A stretch of DNA of 57,748 nt, from assembly GCA_946402705.1 (NCBI GenBank), contig CAMIXG010000009.1:1-57748 (forward strand), in the 5' to 3' direction. A program made the position numbers and the translations under genes. Positions 17,045 through 24,378 of the stretch are shown here, in pieces (position 1 is the stretch's first letter; every line of letters begins with the position of its first letter). The stretch is from an uncultured Tissierellia bacterium. GTDB lineage: Bacteria; Bacillota; Clostridia; Tissierellales; Tissierellaceae. The notes beneath the pieces were generated by a model that saw nothing but the letters and a program-made list of their open reading frames with translations, searched no databases and was not told the DNA's origin.

Positions 17045-18181
17045 TTATTTATTAACTTCCTCTACAAAAGATAGATGTAATTTTTCTTTTGGTTTAAATC
17101 CTAATTTTTCAAAAGTATTATTCAAGGCATTTAAACACATATATATCTTATCTTCTGATGCATTCTCTCCCATATGTCCAATTCTGAATACCTTATTGTA
17201 AAGCTCACCAAGGGATCCTGAAATCATTATATTATAGTCCCTTACCATTGTATTAAATAAATCTTCATATTCTATACTTTCTGGGACCATAACTGCTGTT
17301 ACTGTATTAGCATAGCCTGATTCTGCATATAATTCTAGCCCACCTCTTTTTAATGCACTTCTGACAGCTGTTGCTACCTTTTTATGTTTATTTAAATAAT
17401 CACTAGCCAGACAAATATCAAAGGCTATGTCATTTGCCACTAGATTATATACTGGCTGGGTATATGGAAATTCCCTATCTTGATACCAGTTTCTACACAG
17501 TAATAAATTACAATAAAAAGATGGTATTGGCTCTTTTCTAGCTTCCATCTTATCAAAAGCTCTTTTACTTATCGTTATATAAGTAAGGCCAGCTGGACTA
17601 GATATGGCTTTTTGACTTCCACCAAGGACTATATCCAAGCCCCACTTATCAGTTTCTAATTCTTCTCCTCCTAGAGATGATACTGCATCTACAACAGATA
17701 TTATCTTATATCTATTTAAAAGTTCAGCTATCTTCTCAACTGGGTTAACTATACCTGATGGTGTTTCACAATGAACCATAGTTGCTATCTTAAAATTACT
17801 ATCCAGCTTTAAAAATTCTTCTAATTTTTCTGCATCTATTGTATTTTTATAGTCTGAGCTAAAATATATAACCTCTGCCCCATAGGTTTCACACATTGGT
17901 CCAAAGCCCTTACCGAATATACCATTTTCTATACATAAAACCCTATCTCCCTTTTCAATTAAAGAACAACATGCTGAATCAAGTCCTAGCATACCTTCTC
18001 CATTTAGGATAAAAGTTTCATTTTTTGTCTTATATATCATTTTTAACTTTTCTATACTTTCTTTATAAAACTCAAAAAAATTCATGTCTAAGTCTGGATT
18101 TGTCGCCCTTTCAGACATAGCTTTTCTAACTTGTTCGTTTACTTCCGTTGGACCTGCTGTCATAATCATTGGTACTTTCAT
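17045..18181 (-). CDS. Class V PLP aminotransferase, alanine-glyoxylate / serine type
   Basis: A 378-residue PLP enzyme of the AGT/serine-glyoxylate family, normal in length. Visible are MTAGPTEVNEQVRKAM at the start, GEGMLGLDSACCSLIE, HCETPSGIVNPVEKI, VVDAVSSLGGEEL and the Schiff-base lysine in GGSQKAISSPAGL (about 191-203). Possible reactions are alanine-glyoxylate, serine-pyruvate or 2-aminoethylphosphonate-like transamination; the substrate cannot be settled from sequence and no serA or glyA lies nearby. The start follows GGAGGGATTTA. Confidence 0.9.
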   Translation of the reverse strand: MKVPMIMTAGPTEVNEQVRKAMSERATNPDLDMNFFEFYKESIEKLKMIYKTKNETFILNGEGMLGLDSACCSLIEKGDRVLCIENGIFGKGFGPMCETYGAEVIYFSSDYKNTIDAEKLEEFLKLDSNFKIATMVHCETPSGIVNPVEKIAELLNRYKIISVVDAVSSLGGEELETDKWGLDIVLGGSQKAISSPAGLTYITISKRAFDKMEARKEPIPSFYCNLLLCRNWYQDREFPYTQPVYNLVANDIAFDICLASDYLNKHKKVATAVRSALKRGGLELYAESGYANTVTAVMVPESIEYEDLFNTMVRDYNIMISGSLGELYNKVFRIGHMGENASEDKIYMCLNALNNTFEKLGFKPKEKLHLSFVEEVNK

Positions 18182-18198
18182 TAAATCCCTCCAAATAT

Positions 18199-18229
18199 AA
18201 AAATAAACCTAGCCTTAACTAGGTTTATT
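18199..18229 (-). terminator. Intrinsic terminator of the carbonic anhydrase gene
   Basis: AATAAACCTAG / CTAGGTTTATT stem with loop TTAAGG on the minus strand, followed by TTTATATTT. It lies just after the gamma carbonic anhydrase stop. Confidence 0.85.
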
Positions 18230-18234
18230 ATATC

Positions 18235-18723
18235 TTATATATGGTATTTTAACCATAATTTTTCATATCTTACAGCATTAGCCTTTACAGATTCTATCTC
18301 TTCTTCTGTCAGCTGTCTAACTACCTTCCCTGGTATTCCCATAACCATTGAGTTAGGAGGAATAACACTATCTTCTGTTACAACTGATCCTGCTGCAACT
18401 ATTGAGTTTTCTCCTACAACAGCCCTGTTTAAAACTGTCGAGTTCATACCTATTAAACAATTATCTCCAACTGTACATCCGTGGACAACTGCCCCATGTC
18501 CTACAGTTACAAAGTCACCTATTTTACATGGCTCATAACTATCCACATGAACTACTGCATTATCTTGTATATTTGTCATTTCACCAATTTCTATACTCTC
18601 TAAATCTCCTCTAACAACTGCTCCATACCAAATGCTGCTTCCTTTTTTTATACTTACATCTCCCATAACATCTGCTGAGCTTGCTAAAAATACTCCTGGT
18701 TCTAATTTTACTTTATAGTCCAT
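18235..18723 (-). CDS. Gamma-class carbonic anhydrase-like hexapeptide protein
   Basis: A 162-residue left-handed beta-helix protein of the gamma carbonic anhydrase family (YrdA/PaaY type). The three metal-ligand histidines are present: H59 in NAVVHVD and H76 and H81 in GHGAVVHGC. The N-terminal SIWYGAVVRGD block and C-terminal MGIPGKVVRQL are family features. Some members hydrate CO2; others have no known activity. Its start overlaps the PIG-L-like gene by 11 bp, so it is probably co-translated with it. Confidence 0.9.
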   Translation of the reverse strand: MDYKVKLEPGVFLASSADVMGDVSIKKGSSIWYGAVVRGDLESIEIGEMTNIQDNAVVHVDSYEPCKIGDFVTVGHGAVVHGCTVGDNCLIGMNSTVLNRAVVGENSIVAAGSVVTEDSVIPPNSMVMGIPGKVVRQLTEEEIESVKANAVRYEKLWLKYHI

Positions 18724-19618
18724 AATCTTCCTCCTGACTTTCTATAAAGCTGGCCTTTAAAGCATAATTAAGATTATTATTATATAAAATTCTCTTATTT
18801 TTCTTTTTCAAAAATGCAGATAATAAATTCATTTTATTGGTAAATCCATATATATCATCTGACTTAAATCCCTTATCTAATAATATTTTTTCAGCATCTT
18901 TTGCTGACTTATAACTTAGTTTTATAAAAGTTTCTGCTGCATATACTCTAGTATCGCCTAAAAGCAAAGCTTTATTCCTATCTATGACTCCATAAGCATC
19001 AAAATCTTCATTCCTATTTCTCTTAAAATTTAAATATATTTCAGTTTTTTGCATATATTCTTCTTTATTTAAACTTATTAATCTATTTATTATTCTCAAA
19101 TCATTTGGAGTTGATGATTCATACATCCATATGTTTCTAAATTCTGTATCATACATCTTCAATGCTTCCAATAATATTTTTGTAACTCTTATTTGTCTTT
19201 CACTTCCATTGAACAAAAATGGTGTATATATTCTACTTGGAGATACTTTTTTTAACAAGTCTACAAGTTTTTCACTTGAGCTTTTATCATCATCTTTTAT
19301 TCTAACTATCTCTCCAATATTATAAAGTTTTTTTATTTTTTCCATTAAAATACTTTCTTCTTCCTCTGAGTATTTATCTTGATTGGTTATATAAACCAAA
19401 GTTTTTTCAGAATTTAAAGTTTTAGATTTTAATAAAGTTCCACCAAGACCTATGGTTTCACTCTCAAATTCATCTGCTAGTATAATTGTCTTTTCATCTT
19501 TAAGGTCGTCAACCCTCATGTCTGGGCATTTTATACCTTTTTTATAATAAGATTTTATATACATATCATTTAACAAATCAAGTGGTAATTCTATAGCTTT
19601 CTTTAGCAACTGAGTCAC
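18713..19618 (-). CDS. PIG-L/LmbE-fold protein with degenerate metal site
   Basis: A 301-residue protein with the outline of a PIG-L deacetylase: IILADEFESETIGLGGTLL at 45-63 matches the family first block (normally PHPDDE...GGT), and YTPFLFNGSERQIRV at 131-145 matches the second (normally xHPDHR). Family-like WMYESSTPNDL follows. The His-Pro-Asp-Asp and the second His-Pro-Asp-His ligands are all replaced, so a classical zinc deacetylase activity is unlikely. The C-terminal 100 residues are Lys/Asn-rich. The start is GTG at 19618 behind GGGGGAAATATAA. It is translationally coupled to the carbonic anhydrase gene. Confidence 0.7.
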   Translation of the reverse strand: MTQLLKKAIELPLDLLNDMYIKSYYKKGIKCPDMRVDDLKDEKTIILADEFESETIGLGGTLLKSKTLNSEKTLVYITNQDKYSEEEESILMEKIKKLYNIGEIVRIKDDDKSSSEKLVDLLKKVSPSRIYTPFLFNGSERQIRVTKILLEALKMYDTEFRNIWMYESSTPNDLRIINRLISLNKEEYMQKTEIYLNFKRNRNEDFDAYGVIDRNKALLLGDTRVYAAETFIKLSYKSAKDAEKILLDKGFKSDDIYGFTNKMNLLSAFLKKKNKRILYNNNLNYALKASFIESQEEDYGL

Positions 19619-19702
19619 TTATATTTCCCCCATTTATAATAAATAATTATTCTACTATTTTATTATAATACAATCTTTTTTTCTTTCAAGATTATTATTT
19701 AT

Positions 19703-19729
19703 AAAAATAAAAACTCTCGTATGAGAGTT
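19703..19729 (-). terminator. Intrinsic terminator of the secreted zincin gene
   Basis: AACTCTC-ATAC-GAGAGTT followed by TTTATTTTTAT on the minus strand, six bases past the stop. Confidence 0.8.
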
Positions 19730-19734
19730 ATATT

Positions 19735-20706
19735 TTAATATAGAGTTTCCATTAACTTTGTAAAAGAACTTTCATCATATGGTTGTGATGTTTGCTTTTT
19801 TGTAGGTTCAAAAGATTTTTCTCCTAGCTTATCTGATAAAAACATTTTAAAATCTTCTGCAAAGTTTTCAGTTGGAGATTCTTTCCAAGCATCTACATTT
19901 AAAGAAGTATCTGCTGGTAAATTACTAACTGAATATTTGGAAACAAGTCCACTATTTAATTTTGCTATATTTTTATTATTATAAAACACATGTCCAATCT
20001 CGTGTAAAGTTGTTGATTTTATATTCTTCACAGTCCATGTTTCTGGTGCAAATGCTACTTGTTTTGATACTATAACTGTATGATTTCCATCAGATCTAGT
20101 TACAGTGTAGCCATTTATTCCCTCAATTTTATGAGGTGATACTACAAAAGATGTTTTATTTAGGAAACTAGTATCTATTTCTAAACTTTCTATTACTTCT
20201 ATAACAGATGCTACTGCTACATCTAAATCTTTTTGAGAGAAATTTGCTCTTGCTCTTGTTTCCTTATCATAACCTCTTTCAATCATATATTTAGATCTAT
20301 CATCATATTCAAATGCATTTTTAGATATAATTAAATTTTTTCTATTAATTATAGCTGTTCTTAGTGCATTGTTTTTCAATACAGCGTTTCCAGTATATAC
20401 TTTTATATTATTTTTTGTAGATACATATTCATCTTTGACCTTATCTAATTCTTTTTCTAATTCCATTATTTCAGAGTTTAAAGATTGATTGTTTGGAGCA
20501 CTGATATTTGTCAAGTACTCTTTATCTTTTTTTATAAACTCCACTTCTTGTTCTGGAGTAACTTTCTTATTATCTTTGATAATACCAAAGTGATCACTAA
20601 AATTACCAGCCAAAACTCTGCTACTTAGTAATAAGCTAACTATTAATGTTGCTATTATTATAAAATATTTAGATTTATTTTCTCTAAATAGTATTTGCCT
20701 TAACAT
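19735..20706 (-). CDS. Secreted putative zinc metallopeptidase (HEIGH)
   Basis: A 323-residue exported protein with an N-terminal hydrophobic signal (FIIIATLIVSLLLSSRVLAG, about 15-34; cleavage is likely after VLA). A charged coiled segment at about 75-100 precedes a protease domain with HEIGHVFYN (235-243) and a downstream ENFAEDFKMFL (280-290) whose Glu could be the third zinc ligand, as in gluzincins. It resembles the fold of the anthrax-lethal-factor / Pro-Pro-endopeptidase group in motif order only. The substrate is unknown. A Fur-box-like palindrome lies at its promoter (20795-20809), which hints at induction under iron limitation. Confidence 0.75.
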   Translation of the reverse strand: MLRQILFRENKSKYFIIIATLIVSLLLSSRVLAGNFSDHFGIIKDNKKVTPEQEVEFIKKDKEYLTNISAPNNQSLNSEIMELEKELDKVKDEYVSTKNNIKVYTGNAVLKNNALRTAIINRKNLIISKNAFEYDDRSKYMIERGYDKETRARANFSQKDLDVAVASVIEVIESLEIDTSFLNKTSFVVSPHKIEGINGYTVTRSDGNHTVIVSKQVAFAPETWTVKNIKSTTLHEIGHVFYNNKNIAKLNSGLVSKYSVSNLPADTSLNVDAWKESPTENFAEDFKMFLSDKLGEKSFEPTKKQTSQPYDESSFTKLMETLY

Positions 20707-20787
20707 ATATCATTCCCCTTTTTGCTAATAATTTTATGTTGTTACTATGTATATGTCAGACTGTTTCAGTATATATATTGTATGTTA

Positions 20788-20811
20788 CCATTATTGATAA
20801 TGAAAATCAAT
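20788..20811 (-). promoter_or_regulatory. Fur-box-like site at the zincin promoter
   Basis: ATTGATAATGAAAATCAAT (20793-20811) is a near palindrome. Its core TGATAATGAAAATCA matches the 7-1-7 Fur consensus TGATAATnATTATCA at 13 of 15 positions when the center is taken as G. On the minus strand a weak -35 TTGATT and -10 TAACAT spaced by 17 bp would place the box over the promoter. Confidence 0.55.
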
Positions 20812-20957
20812 ATAACTTATACTTTTTAAGTCAAATATTTTTACTACATCTGTTAAATATGTACTAGTAGTTTACCCCTAAATATATAGGATACTCACAT
20901 TTAATTAATGTTTAAATTTTCAAATTTCTTTTAGATTTAATCTATAGATTCTTATAA
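20812..20957. other. Gene-free stretch
   Basis: Together with the neighbouring promoter and terminator this makes a 300-bp gap between the zincin and stress-protein genes. I see no ORF with a ribosome binding site, repeat or RNA motif in this part. Confidence 0.6.
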
Positions 20958-20996
20958 AAAATTTAAAACACTTATAGAGTTATACTCTATAAGTGT
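20958..20996 (-). terminator. Intrinsic terminator of the universal stress protein gene
   Basis: A 13-bp stem ACACTTATAGAGT / ACTCTATAAGTGT (20996-20984 and 20980-20968) followed by TTTAAATTTTTT on the minus strand. Confidence 0.85.
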
Positions 20997-21009
20997 AAGT
21001 TTTTATTAA

Positions 21010-21441
21010 CTACTCTTTAACTATTAAAACAGATATCTTAACATGATTTAGAACCCTGTTAGATACACTTCCCATCATTACTCTTGAGAATGCGTTTAAT
21101 CCTCTGTTACCAATAATTATTAAATCATATCCGCCTTCTTCTGTTTCATCAATTATTTCCTGTGCTGGATCTCCTAATCTAACTTCTGTTTTTACCTCTC
21201 CAGAATAATCTCTGAAATATTCCAATGCATGATCTAAGTTTTCTTGAGCCTGTTGAGAGAATACTTTGTTGATTTCAAGTTGATAATCATGTTCTAGTAA
21301 ATATGGATTATTCATTAGGTTTGATACTACATTTAAGATTGTGACTTTAGCATTTGTTAAATCTCCAAGTTCCCTTGCTTTATCTAAAGCTAAGTCTGAT
21401 CCCTTCGAACCATCTACTGGAACTAAAATATTTTTTACCAT
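21010..21441 (-). CDS. Universal stress protein UspA family
   Basis: A 143-residue UspA-fold protein. The N-terminal KNILVPVDGSKGSDLALDK and the C-terminal nucleotide-binding block LIIIGNRGLNAFSRVMMGS-VSNRVL (G-2x-G-9x-GS) are both present, so ATP binding is likely. It would act in the cytoplasm in a stress response whose mechanism is unknown. ATG at 21441 follows AGGAGGGGTATTT; an ATG 17 codons earlier lacks a site. An extended -10 (TGTTATAAT, 21489-21481) lies upstream, separate from the Fur-box region at 21591-21611. Confidence 0.9.
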   Translation of the reverse strand: MVKNILVPVDGSKGSDLALDKARELGDLTNAKVTILNVVSNLMNNPYLLEHDYQLEINKVFSQQAQENLDHALEYFRDYSGEVKTEVRLGDPAQEIIDETEEGGYDLIIIGNRGLNAFSRVMMGSVSNRVLNHVKISVLIVKE

Positions 21442-21480
21442 AAATACCCCTCCTAAGTAATTATACTTCTTCTTATTTAC

Positions 21481-21489
21481 ATTATAACA
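21481..21489 (-). promoter_or_regulatory. Extended -10 promoter of the stress protein gene
   Basis: TGTTATAAT on the minus strand has the extended -10 form. No good -35 is seen. It is about 40 bases before the chosen start. Confidence 0.55.
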
Positions 21490-21566
21490 CATTTGTTTCT
21501 TTTATTCGTTTTTTTGTCATTAATTTAAACTTCTTTTCATAATAGATATTTTTTTTATTTTTCTAT

Positions 21567-21611
21567 TTGCTTTTTCAATATCTTATGTTATGATAATGAT
21601 AATGAATATCA
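21567..21611 (+). promoter_or_regulatory. Plus-strand promoter with overlapping Fur boxes
   Basis: TTGCTT (21567-21572), 16 bp, then TATGAT (21589-21594) in an extended form (TGTTATGAT). Two overlapping Fur-like 15-mers follow: TGATAATGATAATGA (21591-21605) and TGATAATGAATATCA (21597-21611), the latter 14 of 15 to the 7-1-7 consensus. The box would cover the transcription start of an RNA heading to the terminator at 21766-21800. It could also act on the minus strand towards the stress protein. Confidence 0.5.
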
Positions 21612-21800
21612 ATTATTCATTGTGAGTTTGAATTTTTAGGAATAATCCTAGTTTTCACACTCTCTACGACAATTGTATATTATATATACACCCCTGTATA
21701 GATTATATAAAACTTCGGGATACACAAATTATAATCAAATACTTGTCATGAAAATATTTCATGCTAAAAAAAAGAGTTAAGCAAGCTTAACTCTTTTTCC
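21601..21800 (+). ncRNA. Candidate Fur-controlled small RNA
   Basis: From the Fur-overlapped promoter to a strong terminator is about 200 nt with no ORF that has a ribosome binding site. The interval contains a possible stem (GTGAG...TCACAC around TAGGA-ATAA-TCCTA, 21621-21660), a C-rich single-stranded patch (ACACCCCTGTA, about 21689-21699) that could pair with GGGG-type ribosome binding sites, a CATGAAA / TTTCATG hairpin (21747-21763) and the terminator. This layout resembles iron-sparing small RNAs such as FsrA or RyhB in logic. No sequence homology to them is claimed. Transcription is unproven. Confidence 0.35.
21766..21800. terminator. Bidirectional terminator for the GHL10 gene and the candidate small RNA
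   Basis: GAGTTAAG-CAAG-CTTAACTC (21774-21793) has A8 to the left and T5 to the right. It serves the minus-strand glycosidase and any plus-strand transcript from 21600. Confidence 0.88.
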
Positions 21801-21809
21801 TATTTACTC

Positions 21810-23174
21810 TTATTTTTCAGGTGTTTTTGCCATCTTATTATAATGTTCATTAGATAAAATATCTAAAAACTTATCATTTACTGGATTATTTCCTTTTATA
21901 AGAGATTTATATCTAAAAAATATTGATCCTTTCACATTTCCAAGACTCTTATTATATTTCATTTGATTGGAAATTTCTCTCTCATTACTCCATTTTTCAC
22001 TTACCTTAGCTTCTGCTTGTTTGTAATTTGCATGACCGATATATAAATCAACCTTTGTTCCTGTAACTGTATCTGACCACCATTTTACTAGTTCTCCATA
22101 TGGAGCAGCTTTTTCATCAAAAGTCCAATAGATTTGTGGTGCTATATAATCTATCATATTTTCCTTAACCCATTTTCTAGTATCAGCAAATTGATAATTA
22201 TACGATTCCATAGACCCAGCTGGTGTTTTAGAACCTGTTCCTTCAATCGAACCTTTAGGGTGATTTACCTCATGCCCCCATATTCCAAAAGGACTTATAC
22301 CAAATACCACCTTATCTCCATTAGCCTGATTATAGTCTTTAATATTTTGATTAATTCTACTAACTAAGATATTTACATTTTCTCTTCTCCAGTCAGAAAC
22401 TTTTGTAAACCCTCTATTATTATTTTTAAAAGAATTTGACTCTTCTGTAGCATAAAACTCTTCTATATTTGTTCTCTTACTTGGATAAAAATAGTCATCT
22501 AAATGTACTCCATCTATATCATATTTTTTAACAACTTCCATTATTGTAGCTGTTATATGGTTTATAACCTTATCTTCTGCTGGGTTTAAATATAACTTTC
22601 CATCATATTTAAATACCATATCTGGATTTTTCTTTGCAAAATTCAAATCAGATAACTTAGCTATATCTTCCATCTTACTAGTATTTTTATTTGAAGCTGT
22701 AGTTACTCTATAAGGATTAAACCAAGCTTCAAACTTTATACCTTTTTTATGTGCTTCTTCTACCATCCATTCTAAAGGATCCCAGTTTGGAGATTTCCCT
22801 TCAACTCCTGTTAAAAATTCTGACCAGGGATTAAGTTCAGATGGATAAAAAGTATCGCCCTTTGGCCTAACTTGAAAAATTATAGTATTTAGCTTTAATT
22901 TTTTAACATTATTTAAAACTTCCATATATTCTTTCTTAAAAGCTTCTTGAGTCATACCTTTTTTAGATGGAAAATCTAAATTATAAACTGTTGAAATCCA
23001 AGTTGCCCTTAATTCCTCTTCTATCTTTGCCTCTGGTGCATCAAAGTCTACATATTCTGCCTCCAACATAAGGGCAGAGTTTATTTTATTATTTACGGGT
23101 TGTGCACCTACTATGGTACTACTAGCCATTAGACTAACAACTACACCTAAAGTTCCTATTTTCTTAATATTCAT
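21810..23174 (-). CDS. Secreted GHL10 (DUF187) family glycoside-hydrolase-like protein
   Basis: A 454-residue exported protein of the family 10-like glycosidase group. An N-terminal signal peptide (IGTLGVVVSLMASSTIVGAQ, about 6-25) is followed by a TIM barrel beginning ELRATWISTVYNLDFP, with LNTIIFQVRPKGDTFYPS, FEAWFNPYRVTT, DIDGVHLDDYFYPS, VVFGISPFGIWG and IDYIAPQIYWTFDE. These blocks match the GHL10 family thought to act on cell-wall or other glycans. The exact bond is unknown. Length is typical for one barrel with no added binding domain. Confidence 0.93.
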   Translation of the reverse strand: MNIKKIGTLGVVVSLMASSTIVGAQPVNNKINSALMLEAEYVDFDAPEAKIEEELRATWISTVYNLDFPSKKGMTQEAFKKEYMEVLNNVKKLKLNTIIFQVRPKGDTFYPSELNPWSEFLTGVEGKSPNWDPLEWMVEEAHKKGIKFEAWFNPYRVTTASNKNTSKMEDIAKLSDLNFAKKNPDMVFKYDGKLYLNPAEDKVINHITATIMEVVKKYDIDGVHLDDYFYPSKRTNIEEFYATEESNSFKNNNRGFTKVSDWRRENVNILVSRINQNIKDYNQANGDKVVFGISPFGIWGHEVNHPKGSIEGTGSKTPAGSMESYNYQFADTRKWVKENMIDYIAPQIYWTFDEKAAPYGELVKWWSDTVTGTKVDLYIGHANYKQAEAKVSEKWSNEREISNQMKYNKSLGNVKGSIFFRYKSLIKGNNPVNDKFLDILSNEHYNKMAKTPEK

Positions 23175-23236
23175 TATTTCACCTCTTAAGATGAATTATA
23201 TCATAATAAGGATATGAAAATATTAAATCTAAGTTA

Positions 23237-23806
23237 CTATTTAGTTTCAGCCAAAACCCTACATCTTAAACCTGTAGCTTTCTTATCATCAAGCCACATT
23301 GTATAAACTGTAAATTTTTCATTTAATAGTTTATCTAATTCTGTCATATTTTCTATGACATAGATTCCATTTTCTTCACACAGTTTATCTGCATCCTGAT
23401 GTTCCGTTCCATTTCTTCTAATTCCAGCACAGTCCACACCTATAAAACTCACCTTTTTACTAATGAAATAATCTATAAGCTCATTTGTTAACACTGGATG
23501 ATTTTCAAAATACTCGCGAGTTCCATACTTATATTTTTCTATTCTTCCCGTTCTGACTACTACAAAGTCGCCCTCTTTTATATCTATATTCTCTACTGCT
23601 TTCATTCCTATTTCTTCTTGTTCTGCTATCTTTTCAGCATCAATTATAACTCCATTTCTCTTAAAATATTCCATTGGAATATCTGACTTTATATAGGTAT
23701 CTAAATGTGTACCAATATGTCCTTGGGCTAAAATTCTATTTTCTTGTTTCTCTAAATATTCATCTATTAATTGTTCTGAAACACTTAATGTTAAATCTAC
23801 TATCAT
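23237..23806 (-). CDS. Cyclase / kynurenine-formamidase-like metal hydrolase
   Basis: A 189-residue protein of the cyclase family (PF04199 type). The metal-binding motif GHIGTHLDTY (about 29-38) matches HxGTHxD of kynurenine formamidases and isatin hydrolases. The middle block FIGVDCAGIRRNGTEHQ is family-like and supplies further ligands. The substrate is unknown; formylkynurenine, cyclic amides and similar amides are possible. It overlaps the MarR gene by 4 bp (ATGA), so it is co-translated with its probable regulator. Confidence 0.82.
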   Translation of the reverse strand: MIVDLTLSVSEQLIDEYLEKQENRILAQGHIGTHLDTYIKSDIPMEYFKRNGVIIDAEKIAEQEEIGMKAVENIDIKEGDFVVVRTGRIEKYKYGTREYFENHPVLTNELIDYFISKKVSFIGVDCAGIRRNGTEHQDADKLCEENGIYVIENMTELDKLLNEKFTVYTMWLDDKKATGLRCRVLAETK

Positions 23807-24255
23807 TCTTCTCTCTCCTTTATTTCTCTTTCTAAATAACTATCAAATTTTCTTAAGAAGGAGGATACTACTTCTATTTCTTTAGAATCTATTTTATCTA
23901 GAAATTCCATATCTCTCTTTTCCCAATCTTCGTGTGCTAGCTTATGAATTTCATAGATTTTTCGACCCTTATCTGTAAGTTCGTAATAAATTTCTTTTTT
24001 ATTATCTTCTTTTTTATATTTAATTATGAAATTTTTTTCAAATAATTTACTTATAAGCTTACTGGCGCCGCCTCTTGTCATACCTAGCTCATTAGATATA
24101 ATAGTTCCATTAGCTTCTTCCATTTTTCCTATGACATCTAAACAATGGACCTCTGATATATCTAATTCTTCAAACAACTCTTTGTTGTGTATAGTACCAA
24201 GAATATCCTGCTTATCATATATTTTCTTAAATTGATTCAAAATTTCTCTTTTCAT
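23803..24255 (-). CDS. MarR-family transcriptional regulator
   Basis: A 150-residue winged-helix regulator of MarR type. The recognition region is ELGMTRGGASKLISKLFEK (about 57-75), and the wing region KKEDNKKEIYYELTDKGRKIYE follows. Flanking helices form the dimer domain. It is the first gene of a two-gene operon with the cyclase and presumably senses a small aromatic or amide compound that the hydrolase handles. The start follows GGGAGATATT. It is not close to the ABC exporter whose promoter carries MarR-like sites at 6018-6088. Confidence 0.9.
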   Translation of the reverse strand: MKREILNQFKKIYDKQDILGTIHNKELFEELDISEVHCLDVIGKMEEANGTIISNELGMTRGGASKLISKLFEKNFIIKYKKEDNKKEIYYELTDKGRKIYEIHKLAHEDWEKRDMEFLDKIDSKEIEVVSSFLRKFDSYLEREIKEREE

Positions 24256-24340
24256 AATATCTCCCTTCTTTTTTGTTTCCTAGGATATAATTACTCTAAC
24301 ACGATATTGTTTCCCAGTCAACATCTTTTTAAATTTTTTC

Positions 24341-24369
24341 AAAAAAAAAGCTAAGACTGATGTCTTAGC
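24341..24369 (-). terminator. Intrinsic terminator of trpS
   Basis: GCTAAGAC-ATCA-GTCTTAGC followed by nine T on the minus strand. It ends the motA-motB-trpS unit. Confidence 0.9.
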
Positions 24370-24378
24370 CACTTGTTC

